A DNA stretch of 36,868 nucleotides from an uncultured Erysipelotrichaceae bacterium (GTDB taxonomy: Bacteria; Bacillota_I; Bacilli_A; Erysipelotrichales; Erysipelotrichaceae), in assembly GCA_902778375.1 (NCBI GenBank), contig CACYXJ010000016.1, positions 1-36,868 of the forward strand, in the 5' to 3' direction. Under the pieces are notes generated by a model that was not told where the DNA came from, ran no database searches, and saw nothing but the letters and a program-made list of their open reading frames with translations. The position numbers and the translations under genes are program-made. Shown one piece after another: positions 7,174 to 14,952 of this stretch. Within the stretch, counting starts at the first letter, position 1; each line of letters starts with the position of its first letter.

Positions 7174-8436
7174 ATGACAAACAATGAATTTCTCATCGGT
7201 TCCGCGACTGCGGGAAGCCAGGTGGAAGGTTACAACATCCACAGCGACATCTATGCCCAGGAGTACATGAAAACCGGCGGATACAAGGAGTATTCTCTGG
7301 ATGCGGCGGATCATTATCACACATACCGTGATGACATCCGCATGATGCATGAAGCCGGACTGAATGCCTACCGCTTTTCTTTCGAATGGGCACGGATCGA
7401 ACCGGAAGAAGGAAAGTTCGACGAAAAGGAAATGGAGCATTATCTCGATATGGTCCATGCCTGCCGGGAATATGAGATCGAACCGGTCATCACCCTTCTG
7501 CATTTTGCCTGCCCGAAATGGCTGATCGGCAAAGGCGGCTGGGAAGCCGATACCACACCGGCGGATTTCGGAAGATATGTCCGTTATGTGGCTGAACATC
7601 TCAGGAACGAGAACATCAGATACATCGTCACGATCAACGAAGCCAACATGGGCACACTGATTGCCGGTTATCTGGAGAAGATACTTAAGCACACTGATGG
7701 CGCCGGCCTGCAGATCGGTATGGATCTGGAAAAGATGGCGGAACAGGATGCACTGGCCAAAGAAGAAAATCTCAGTGTATTCGGCTGTGAGACGGCAGCG
7801 GTATTCACGTCTCCCCGTTCACCGCATGGTGATAAGATTGTATGCGAAGCCCATAAGACAGCCATGCGGATCCTGCGCGAGGTTCTTCCTGAAACCAAAG
7901 CCGGTTTAAGTCTCTCCGTACGTGATCTTCAATATACCGAAGGCGGAAAGGAAAATGCCGACAAAGACTGGGAAAAGGACTTCCTGCATTATCTGCCGGT
8001 CATCGAAAACGACGGCTTCTTCGGCATCCAGACATATACCAGAGCCATCTTCTCGGCAGACGGTGAAGAAGATCCGGCAGAAGGCGCAGAAGTCACCCAG
8101 ATGGGTTATGAATACTATCCGGAATGTGTCGAGCATGTCGTGAAAAGAGTCCATGAGTCTTTCAAGGGAGATCTGCTGATCACCGAAAACGGCATTGCGA
8201 CAGACAACGATGAAAGACGTGTCGCTTATATCAGAACAGCCCTTGAAGGTGTGAAGAACTGCCTGGATGCAGGTATTCCGCTGAAAGGCTATATGTACTG
8301 GTCGTTCATCGACAACTGGGAATGGCAGAGCGGCTATTCCATGCAGTTCGGACTTGTATCCCTTGACCGTAAGACCCAGGTCCATACACCGAAACCCAGC
8401 CTTTCCTTCCTTGGTTCCTTTCTCAAACAGGAATAA
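7174..8436 (+). CDS. Glycoside hydrolase family 1, divergent beta-glucosidase-like
   Basis: A 420-residue cytoplasmic GH1 enzyme, a retaining beta-glycosidase with a TIM barrel. The acid/base is E156 in TINEANM, where the usual NEP is NEA, and the nucleophile is E338 in LLITENGIATD. The aglycone/glycone block reads LLHFACPKWL, replacing the typical LHHxxLPxWL. The C-terminal substrate loop is NWEWQSGYSMQFGLV. It keeps the WEW glutamate of non-phosphorylated substrates and lacks the Ser-Lys-Tyr phosphate site seen in the GH1 at 34722. It is shorter than most GH1 enzymes (about 440-480). AAGGAG lies 11 bp before the ATG. It probably cleaves free beta-glucosides or galactosides imported without phosphorylation; specificity is uncertain because several pocket residues are atypical. 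Confidence 0.85.
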   Translation: MTNNEFLIGSATAGSQVEGYNIHSDIYAQEYMKTGGYKEYSLDAADHYHTYRDDIRMMHEAGLNAYRFSFEWARIEPEEGKFDEKEMEHYLDMVHACREYEIEPVITLLHFACPKWLIGKGGWEADTTPADFGRYVRYVAEHLRNENIRYIVTINEANMGTLIAGYLEKILKHTDGAGLQIGMDLEKMAEQDALAKEENLSVFGCETAAVFTSPRSPHGDKIVCEAHKTAMRILREVLPETKAGLSLSVRDLQYTEGGKENADKDWEKDFLHYLPVIENDGFFGIQTYTRAIFSADGEEDPAEGAEVTQMGYEYYPECVEHVVKRVHESFKGDLLITENGIATDNDERRVAYIRTALEGVKNCLDAGIPLKGYMYWSFIDNWEWQSGYSMQFGLVSLDRKTQVHTPKPSLSFLGSFLKQE

Positions 8437-8468
8437 AGCTGGCCGGTGAAATGCATAATCAATAATAG

Positions 8469-8511
8469 AATCCGTAAAGGTCTCATGATCAGAAAACCTT
8501 TACGGATTTTT
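8469..8511 (+). terminator. Intrinsic terminator after GH1 gene
   Basis: A 13-bp perfect stem (8469-8481 with 8496-8508), a 14-nt loop and a following T-tract lie 33 bp after the GH1 stop codon. Confidence 0.85.
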
Positions 8512-8528
8512 GGTGTCAACACTTTTTA

Positions 8529-8942
8529 TTATCGGGAAAGTTTATCGTAATCCTCATCACTGACCGGCTCCAGCCACTCATGTGAACCTTCAACATTTCT
8601 GGCAATGATGGAAAGATGTGCGAACCAGCTGTCTTTCGCGGCACCGTGCCAGTGCTTGACATCCAGCGGTATGGCAACGACTGTTCCCGGTACCATGTGG
8701 ACGGCTTCCTTCCCCCACTCCTGATACCATCCTTCACCACCGACACAGACCAGGATCTGCTGAGCGCCATGATGTACATGCCAGTTGTTGCGGCAACCGG
8801 GTTCGAAAGTCACGTTGGAGATATCTACCTGATCTTCCGGTCCGGTCAGACGGGCAAGCCAGCTGGCGCCGGAAAAATACTGAATGACAGGATTGACTCC
8901 GCCGAGTTCAAACGGTGATACATCTTCTTTTCTCATATTCAT
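8529..8942 (-). CDS. Cupin-domain protein
   Basis: A 137-residue single-domain cupin. Motif 1 contains the metal ligands in NNWHVHHGAQQ, and motif 2 ends in the PLDVKHWHGA block, giving the usual His-rich metal site of a small beta-barrel. Such proteins accompany redox and detoxification genes as isomerases, dioxygenases or binding proteins, and the fold alone does not say which. AAGGAG lies 3 bp before the first ATG (8942) and 9 bp before a second ATG two codons later (8936); the second has the better spacing. It is the only gene of its transcript, facing the GH1 gene across the terminator. Confidence 0.85.
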   Translation of the reverse strand: MNMRKEDVSPFELGGVNPVIQYFSGASWLARLTGPEDQVDISNVTFEPGCRNNWHVHHGAQQILVCVGGEGWYQEWGKEAVHMVPGTVVAIPLDVKHWHGAAKDSWFAHLSIIARNVEGSHEWLEPVSDEDYDKLSR

Positions 8943-9035
8943 TATCTCCTTATCCTGTCAATATTATACCCGCTCCCGATACGAAAATGCATGCGGTGAA
9001 AGAACTGCCGGCATTTTGATCCATTTATCTTGTAA

Positions 9036-9983
9036 ACACCGTTCTGGCCGTATTTCTCCTTCTTCCGGAACAGAAGCCTGACTTTGGGCAAAACCTTTGA
9101 AGGTCTTGAAGAACTGGAAGAATTCGCCCGTGCATATATAGATCAGCACGGTCCGGTGAGCAGTGATACACTGCCGGTAGAAGGCAGGATTTTCTGGCAT
9201 TCCTCCATGCACTGGAGCGGAAACTGGGACAAGAAATCAGGTGCTGCCAGATCTGTTCTGGAACAGCTTTATACCGACGGCGAACTGATCATTCATCACA
9301 AAAAAGGCAGCCGGAAATACTATGACCTTGCGAAAAAGCACATACCGCAAAGCATTCTTGAAGCAGAGAATCCCTGCAGGGACGAGGAAGAATTGATTTC
9401 CTGGCGCATACTTCGCAGGATCGGTGCTGTCGGACTTCTCTGGGACAAAAACAGTCCCGCGTTTCTCGGCATCAGTCTGAATGCCGATACCCGCCGGAAA
9501 TCATTCACCCGTCTGGCGGAAACGGGAAAGATCTGTCAGGTGAATGTGGAAGGAATCAGAACCCCCTTCTACTATCTTTCCGAAGACGAACCGCTGATGC
9601 AGGCGGTACTTGACGGCAGTGCGGATCTGAAACCACGCATGTCCTTTATCGCTCCGCTTGATCCGCTGTTATGGGATAAAGCATTAATCAAAGCATTATG
9701 GGATTTTCACTATGCCTGGGAGATCTATACTCCGGCAGAGAAGCGCCGATACGGCTACTATACTCTGCCTGTACTTTATGGCGACATATTTGTCGGCCGC
9801 ATCGAAGCGGTGCCTGAGCGCAAAGAACAGATCCTGCAGGTAAAAGGATTATGGTGGGAACCGGAAGTGCGGCAGACCAAAAAACTGCAGCGCAAACTGG
9901 AGAAAACATTGAATGCTTTCAGCCGCTTCAACGGTTGCAGGGACTTCGAAATGAATTATGAAAAGAATTGTTCTGAAAACTGA
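9036..9983 (+). pseudogene. 5'-truncated AlkZ/YcaQ-type winged-helix DNA glycosylase
   Basis: The reading frame matches the C-terminal two thirds of YcaQ/AlkZ-family DNA glycosylases, which unhook interstrand crosslinks: an HSSMHWSGNW block, FIAPLDPLLWDKALIKALWD, WEIYTPAEKRRYGYY and VLYGDIFVGRIEA. Full proteins are about 370-410 residues. Here about 130 N-terminal residues, including the QxD catalytic motif, are absent. Family-like sequence (FWPYFSFFRNRS, 9042-9077) continues upstream of the first possible start (TTG at 9084) to a TAA at 9033, and another in-frame stop lies at 8997. That indicates a lost 5' end rather than a short gene. If translated from TTG 9084 it would yield 299 residues without the catalytic centre. 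The cupin promoter side abuts the break. An alternative is a non-catalytic DNA-binding remnant still in use. Confidence 0.7.
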
Positions 9984-10461
9984 ATCTCTGGCGGCAGATC
10001 AGATAATCAGGATGCTGGAGGAAAATCACATCCTGATGAATGATTACGCGAGGATGTATATTGCCCATCCCCGCTTTTTCAGCAGACAGTCAGAAGAAGT
10101 CAGTGTCGTGATTGCTTCTCTGCAGGAAACCGGTCTGGAAACCGGAGCCACATTGAATGAGATCTTCCGTCATATTCAGACGATCGGGCTGAAGCCATGT
10201 TCTCCGGAAACCGGTGCTTTCCTTCGTCTGCAATGGAAAGAGCAGCCGCAAAGCCGGAACTCCGTTCTCAGCGGCACTCACAGTGCGCCGGACAGCGCCG
10301 TCACAGTATTGTCCGAACTGCTTGAGGAGGATGACGCATTCCCGAAAGGATTGTATCTGCGTAATGTAGACGGCAGTCTCTGGCTGCGCGGATATATCTG
10401 CGACTCAACATACAGATTTCCGGAAGATGCTCTGTTTGCCTTTCAGGAAAGCAGTCTCTGA
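9958..10461 (+). CDS. Conserved hypothetical protein (167 aa)
   Basis: A 167-residue soluble protein. Its most distinctive segment, about residues 88-158, contains NSVLSGTHSAPDSAV, EEDDAFPKGLYLRNVDG and LWLRGYICDST; I recall this pattern from uncharacterised Bacillota proteins, sometimes loosely labelled helicase, but see no helicase motif. No transmembrane segment or signal is present. The start overlaps the 3' end of the glycosylase remnant by 26 bases, so its translation may have been coupled to that gene; no strong ribosome binding site is visible. The function is unknown. Confidence 0.75.
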   Translation: MKRIVLKTESLAADQIIRMLEENHILMNDYARMYIAHPRFFSRQSEEVSVVIASLQETGLETGATLNEIFRHIQTIGLKPCSPETGAFLRLQWKEQPQSRNSVLSGTHSAPDSAVTVLSELLEEDDAFPKGLYLRNVDGSLWLRGYICDSTYRFPEDALFAFQESSL

Positions 10462-10475
10462 ACATAAAAGAAATT

Positions 10476-10511
10476 CCGGCAACCATACGGGTGCCGGATT
10501 GTCTTTTATTT
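10476..10511. terminator. Terminator-like hairpin between convergent genes
   Basis: Nine-base arms CCGGCAACC (10476-10484) and GGGTGCCGG (10489-10497) pair with one mismatch around an ATAC loop. The T-rich stretch beyond is short. It could serve both the hypothetical gene and the convergent membrane-protein gene. Confidence 0.55.
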
Positions 10512-10937
10512 CTGTGCTGCAATCTTCCGCAGTTTTCCTGCCCTGATCAGAATCATGATAATCAGTACCACAAAGAAGAAGACATGCAGAATGCTGAAGA
10601 ACTCCCCTTCCGCCAGATAGCTGAAGAATTTTCCGTAACTGAAAGCAAAAGCATCATAAATGATAAACAGCAATGCCGCGCCATAGCAGAACAGCAGGAT
10701 CCAGGAAAGGATGATCTTGCCCTTTTGCGGAGCGAAGTGGATGATCGTATCGGTAATGGTCAGCACCACGTTCAGAAGAAAGGCACCGGTAACAATCAGA
10801 AACATGACACTGCCGAAGATCGCTTCGGCAATACTGTCGAGACCGCCGTGAATACTTTCGGTGTACAGATAGGAAATAACCCAGAGGATACCCAGGACCA
10901 GGGCGATGATGCCATGTTTGATCAGAATCTTTTTCAT
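10506..10937 (-). CDS. Small four-helix membrane protein, unknown function
   Basis: A 143-residue integral membrane protein with about four hydrophobic helices (near 9-25, 41-64, 77-97 and 113-133), a basic start (MKKILIKHG) and a basic cytoplasmic tail (RAGKLRKIAAQK). AGGAAG lies about 10 bp upstream of the ATG. No family-defining motif was recognised. It stands alone on the minus strand, divergent from the metallophosphoesterase gene. Confidence 0.72.
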   Translation of the reverse strand: MKKILIKHGIIALVLGILWVISYLYTESIHGGLDSIAEAIFGSVMFLIVTGAFLLNVVLTITDTIIHFAPQKGKIILSWILLFCYGAALLFIIYDAFAFSYGKFFSYLAEGEFFSILHVFFFVVLIIMILIRAGKLRKIAAQK

Positions 10938-11040
10938 ACAGCAGAAACTTCCTTTTTTTTCAGTATATACGGTAAATCAGCTTTGCACATGAATTATTCT
11001 CCGGCGGGGTGGCTTTGCGGCAAAATGATCATCTTTCCAC

Positions 11041-11046
11041 TATGAT
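11041..11046 (+). promoter_or_regulatory. -10-like TATGAT placed for a leaderless transcript
   Basis: TATGAT ends 6 bases before the ATG at 11053 and no Shine-Dalgarno sequence is present. With normal geometry transcription would begin at or very near the A of the start codon. A weak TTGCGG lies too far upstream (20-bp spacer), so this is tentative. Confidence 0.35.
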
Positions 11047-11052
11047 AAAGTC

Positions 11053-12228
11053 ATGAAAATGAAACATCTGGTCCTGTCCGGAGTCCTGCTGCTGAGCGGA
11101 TGCGCGCAGCCGGTTACACAGACAGAGGAACCGGTTTATGAAAACACGGATTTCACTGCCGTCGTTGTCAGTGATCTTCATTACATTTCCTCTCCTTCCG
11201 GATTCAATTCCGCCGTTCCTCTCGAGTATTTCGGCAGTGAAGTGACAGACGCGCTGATCGACCAGACCATCGCTCTTTCTGCCGACGCCTTTATTATGAC
11301 CGGTGACAATACCAATAACGGCAGGGAAAAAGATGTGAAGGAACTGGCTGACAAACTGAAAAGGCTCAGGGACGCAGGTATCGAAATCATCATTATCCCG
11401 GGCAACCACGACTACGGTCAGGGATCCATGAATGCATATGAGAAATATATCCTGCCGCTGCTGGATATGGATGAAAGAGATGCTTCTTCGTTCAGCTATG
11501 TCTCGCACAGTCACGGTACCGCCGTCTTTGCCATGGATGATTCCCATGCCGGCGAAAGCGAAGGATACTTTTCCCGGGACACCATGAACTGGCTGAACAA
11601 ACAGCTGGATCAGGAACAGGACAGGATTCTTTTCCTGTCCCATCACAATATCATCTCCGGAATCTGCGAGCCGATGTACTCCCGGTATCTGATTCAGAAT
11701 GACGAGTTGTATGACATGCTCAAAGGTGCCGGAGTGCGGCTCTGCATGAGCGGTCATCAGCACAATCAGTCCGTATATCATCTTGACGGCATGTATGAGA
11801 TCCTGAGCGGAATGCCCTTTTCTTCCGCCCATACGTTCGGTCTTCTCCATATGGACGACGAAGGCGTCAGCTATCAGACGATGGAAATCGATCTGGAAAA
11901 ATACGGTGCGGAAGGTCTCTGTGAAAAAGCGGACGCTGTCATCTCGGAACAGAACAGGAACTTCTATTCCGTCTTCGAAGAACTCTGCAAAGAAAAAGAA
12001 CTGGATGAGGCGGACACGGAAAAAGTTATCGCTTTGATCATCCGGTTCTTTGAAGCATATAACAGCGGGACTCTTATCGAAACAGCCGCGGATATCCTCA
12101 ACGATCCTTCATACGCGAAGATGCAGAAAGTATTGTGGGATAAAAATTACGGACCGTGGATGGAAGGACTCCTGAAGAATCCGCCAATGGACGGAAACAG
12201 TCTCTCATTCCGTTGGGATTCAGACTGA
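11053..12228 (+). CDS. Calcineurin-like metallophosphoesterase lipoprotein
   Basis: A 391-residue exported phosphoesterase. The N-terminus is a lipoprotein signal with lipobox LSGC (C17). The two-metal site is complete: SDLHY (D41, H43), TGDNTNN (D85), PGNHD (N118, H119), LSHHN and SGHQHN (H235, H237). Enzymes of this fold hydrolyse phosphomonoesters or phosphodiesters; an outer-surface member would act on extracellular nucleotides, cyclic dinucleotides or cell-wall phosphoesters. The region after about 285 is helical and acidic with no recognised domain. No ribosome binding site precedes the ATG, and a -10-like box sits directly upstream. It is flanked by a terminator at 12264 and has no operon partners. 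Confidence 0.87.
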   Translation: MKMKHLVLSGVLLLSGCAQPVTQTEEPVYENTDFTAVVVSDLHYISSPSGFNSAVPLEYFGSEVTDALIDQTIALSADAFIMTGDNTNNGREKDVKELADKLKRLRDAGIEIIIIPGNHDYGQGSMNAYEKYILPLLDMDERDASSFSYVSHSHGTAVFAMDDSHAGESEGYFSRDTMNWLNKQLDQEQDRILFLSHHNIISGICEPMYSRYLIQNDELYDMLKGAGVRLCMSGHQHNQSVYHLDGMYEILSGMPFSSAHTFGLLHMDDEGVSYQTMEIDLEKYGAEGLCEKADAVISEQNRNFYSVFEELCKEKELDEADTEKVIALIIRFFEAYNSGTLIETAADILNDPSYAKMQKVLWDKNYGPWMEGLLKNPPMDGNSLSFRWDSD

Positions 12229-12263
12229 AACTGTCCGTTACTGCTGATGATGATTTCCTTCAG

Positions 12264-12295
12264 CGCGCAGTTCAATCAAATTGCGCGTTTTCCTT
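12264..12295 (+). terminator. Intrinsic terminator of the phosphoesterase gene
   Basis: A CGCGCA/TGCGCG-based stem (12264-12272 with 12279-12287, one G-T pair) is followed by TTTTCCTTTT. It overlaps the last codons of the convergent esterase gene. Confidence 0.7.
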
Positions 12296-13076
12296 TTGCG
12301 GCATAGGCATCGGTACGCGGCAGCCATTCCAGGAAACGTTCCACTTCGATATTCCAGAAGCGCCACTCATGACCGTAGCCTTCGATCTCATCCCATGTGA
12401 CATCGGCGCCAAGACCTTTGAGTTCGTCGGCGAATGCCTTGCAGGAATCAAACAGGAAATCAGCTGTTCCGCAGGAAGCATAGATCTTCGGGAATGCTTT
12501 GCCTTCTTCCTTTACTGCTTTGGCAAGATCATGAAGGACGCTTCGGCCGCCTGCCGCACCGGCAAATCCGGCTCCGCCGCCCATGTTCGCCAGCTGTTCG
12601 GGAACGATTTCGACACCGGCCGAGAACGTGCCGATGGCAGTGAACCGTTCGGGATGTGTCAGACCATGGAGATAGGATCCGTAGCCTCCCATGGAAAGAC
12701 CGGCAATGTAGGTGTCCTCAGGCCGGGCGGAAACCGGGAACATGTTCGTGACAAACTCCGGCAGTTCTTCCGACACAAAGGTGAAGAAATCGTCGCCGCC
12801 GACTTTCGAATAGGACTTGTTTTCCGCTGAAAGATTGACGATGGCGATCCGCTGTTCCTCGGCGAACATTTCGACATTGGTATAACCAGTCCACTGGGCA
12901 TGGTTGTTGCCGAAACCGTGAAGCAGATAAACCACCGGATACTTGTCGGTGATGACGTGGGTGGGCTTGTCACCGAGGCCCAGGGATTCCGGGCATGTGG
13001 AAGTCGGAATGATCACGGTGATGTCGACCGCTCTTAAAAGCGTGCGCGAATAAAAATTGCATACAAATTTAGCCAT
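12276..13076 (-). CDS. Alpha/beta-hydrolase esterase (EstA / esterase D type)
   Basis: A 266-residue serine esterase of the alpha/beta-hydrolase fold. The nucleophile is S128 in GLSMGGYG, the oxyanion region is LLHGFGNN, a probable acid is the Asp in CGTADFLFDS, and the catalytic His is in EGYGHEWRFW. The layout is that of short-chain acyl esterases such as tributyrin esterase EstA and S-formylglutathione hydrolase. There is no signal peptide, so it acts in the cytoplasm, perhaps on acetylated sugars or short-chain esters. AAAGGAA lies 6 bp before the ATG. It is a single-gene unit divergent from the hydrogenase gene. Confidence 0.87.
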   Translation of the reverse strand: MAKFVCNFYSRTLLRAVDITVIIPTSTCPESLGLGDKPTHVITDKYPVVYLLHGFGNNHAQWTGYTNVEMFAEEQRIAIVNLSAENKSYSKVGGDDFFTFVSEELPEFVTNMFPVSARPEDTYIAGLSMGGYGSYLHGLTHPERFTAIGTFSAGVEIVPEQLANMGGGAGFAGAAGGRSVLHDLAKAVKEEGKAFPKIYASCGTADFLFDSCKAFADELKGLGADVTWDEIEGYGHEWRFWNIEVERFLEWLPRTDAYAAKGKRAI

Positions 13077-13260
13077 ATGATTTTCCTTTCTCTGTATATG
13101 CGGAATATTCTTTGTTCATCTTCATTGTACTGTAATCTTCCGGGGTATGAGCACAAAATGACTGCCGGGTTTTCCTTTACGAAAAACAAAATAATACCTG
13201 CCCGAAACGCGCCGCATCCGATATGATTAAAGTAGCATAAGACAGGAGACTAACATTCAT

Positions 13261-14952
13261 ATGTCAGATTATCTCGATTTTAAAGAAGCACAATGCATGA
13301 ACTGCTATAAGTGTCTGAAGGAATGCCCCGTGAAAGCGATCCGCATCCAGGACAATCAGGCCAGAATCATAAAGGAACGCTGCATCCTCTGTGGCCGCTG
13401 CACCAATGTCTGCCCGCAGAATGCAAAATCGGTCCACAGCGATATCAACAAGGTCAAACGCCTGCTCAACAGCGGACCGGTCATCGCATCTGTTGCGCCT
13501 TCTTTCATTACCAACTTCAACATTCATACCTTCCAGGCTATGGAAAACGCTCTGAAGCAGCTTGGTTTTGTCATGGCGGAAGAAACAGCCCGCGGTGCGA
13601 TGGAAGTCACGAAAAAGTATGAAGAACTGCTGAAAACAAAACAGTACAGAAACTTCATCACTTCCTGCTGTCCGTCTGTCAACCGGATGATCACCTTGTA
13701 TTATCCCGAAGCCCTGAAATATCTCGCACCGGTGGATTCGCCGGTCATCGCCCATGCGAAGATGCTCAAGAAGGAATATCCGGATCACAAGATCGTCTTT
13801 ATCGGACCCTGTATCGCCAAGAAATGGGAATGCGACATCCCCGGTCTGATTGACGGCGTGCTGACCTTCGAAGAAATCTCCGTTCTCTTCGAGGAAAAAC
13901 TAATCGACCTTGAAGATACGGAAAACAACATGCAGTCCGGTTTCAACAAGGCAAGGTACTATCCGATCAGCACCGGCATCATCAAGTCCTTCGAAGAACT
14001 CGCCGACGGTTATGAATACATCGCTGTCGACGGAACCGACCGCTGTATGGAAGTACTGGAAGAAATTGACAGTCTCGACCATGTGTTCCTCGAGATCAAC
14101 GCCTGCCCTTCCGCCTGCATCGGCGGACCGTGCCGCATCAACATGACAAACAACAAGGTCACAGGTGATGCCAAGATCAGACAGTATGTCAGGGACAACG
14201 CGCCTCTGAGCGTCTCTTCGCCGGATGCCGAAGGTCTCGATATTCACCATGAGTTTGCCAGAAAGGAACTGGCTGTCAAGAATCCGACGGAAGAAGAAAT
14301 CCGGGCAGTGCTGGCCAAGACCGGCAAATACAAGCCCTCCGACGAACTGAACTGCGGTGCCTGCGGCTACAATACCTGCCGGGAAAAGGCCTGGGCCGTC
14401 ATCAACGGATTCGCCGATGTGCGGATGTGTGTTCCGTATATGCGGGAAAGAGCCGAAAGCGTATCGAGCCAGATCATGACCCACTCTCCTTACGGCACGA
14501 TTGTCGTCGACCATGATTTCCAGATCGTCGACATCAACAAAAAGGCAAAGGATATTCTCGGCATTTCCATCGTCCATAAAAACGAAGACACGATTTTCAT
14601 TCATCTTTCGGAAGTGGAAGACATCATGGATGCCATCATCAACAAGAAGAACATTCTGAACCGTCAGATGTATGTTCCAGCCACGAAAATACATGCCGAA
14701 TATTCAATCTCGTACATCCGCGAATATGACATGTGCCTGATCGTGATGAAGGATGTCACCGAGAGAGTCAACTATGACAGCAAGCTGCAGGAAGTCAAAC
14801 TGGAGGCCTTGTCCATTACTGACGATGTGATCCGCAAGCAGATGCTTGTCGCCCAGCAGATTGCTTCCCTGCTGGGAGAAACGACAGCCGAAACAAAGGT
14901 CGCACTGGTAAATCTGAAGAAAACGCTGGATGACGGAGATAAAACGGTATGA
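13261..14952 (+). CDS. Sensory-type [FeFe]-hydrogenase with PAS domain (group C, HydS-like)
   Basis: A 563-residue protein. Residues 12-51 form a two-cluster ferredoxin domain (C12, C15, C18, C22; C41, C44, C47, C51). The H-cluster domain follows with variant signatures TSCCPS (C136, C137), GPCIAKKWE (C184) and NACPSACIGGPC (C282, C286), so all four H-cluster cysteines remain. A further 4Fe-4S motif (C365, C368, C373, C390), a PAS domain (about 400-500) and a C-terminal helical segment complete it. This order is that of group C putative sensory hydrogenases, not of the electron-bifurcating enzymes. It is predicted to sense H2 or redox state and pass the signal to the phosphatase that overlaps it by 4 bp (ATGA). 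The AGGAG site is 12 bp from the ATG, a long spacing. Confidence 0.88.
   Translation: MSDYLDFKEAQCMNCYKCLKECPVKAIRIQDNQARIIKERCILCGRCTNVCPQNAKSVHSDINKVKRLLNSGPVIASVAPSFITNFNIHTFQAMENALKQLGFVMAEETARGAMEVTKKYEELLKTKQYRNFITSCCPSVNRMITLYYPEALKYLAPVDSPVIAHAKMLKKEYPDHKIVFIGPCIAKKWECDIPGLIDGVLTFEEISVLFEEKLIDLEDTENNMQSGFNKARYYPISTGIIKSFEELADGYEYIAVDGTDRCMEVLEEIDSLDHVFLEINACPSACIGGPCRINMTNNKVTGDAKIRQYVRDNAPLSVSSPDAEGLDIHHEFARKELAVKNPTEEEIRAVLAKTGKYKPSDELNCGACGYNTCREKAWAVINGFADVRMCVPYMRERAESVSSQIMTHSPYGTIVVDHDFQIVDINKKAKDILGISIVHKNEDTIFIHLSEVEDIMDAIINKKNILNRQMYVPATKIHAEYSISYIREYDMCLIVMKDVTERVNYDSKLQEVKLEALSITDDVIRKQMLVAQQIASLLGETTAETKVALVNLKKTLDDGDKTV

Noticed and set aside
12156..12830. Plus-strand open frame of 224 codons across the esterase gene
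   Set aside because: It is antisense to an esterase with a complete catalytic serine motif and begins inside the phosphoesterase gene.
13900..14694. Minus-strand open frame of 264 codons inside the hydrogenase gene
   Set aside because: It is the complement of a frame with eight ferredoxin cysteines and H-cluster motifs, and has no supporting start site.
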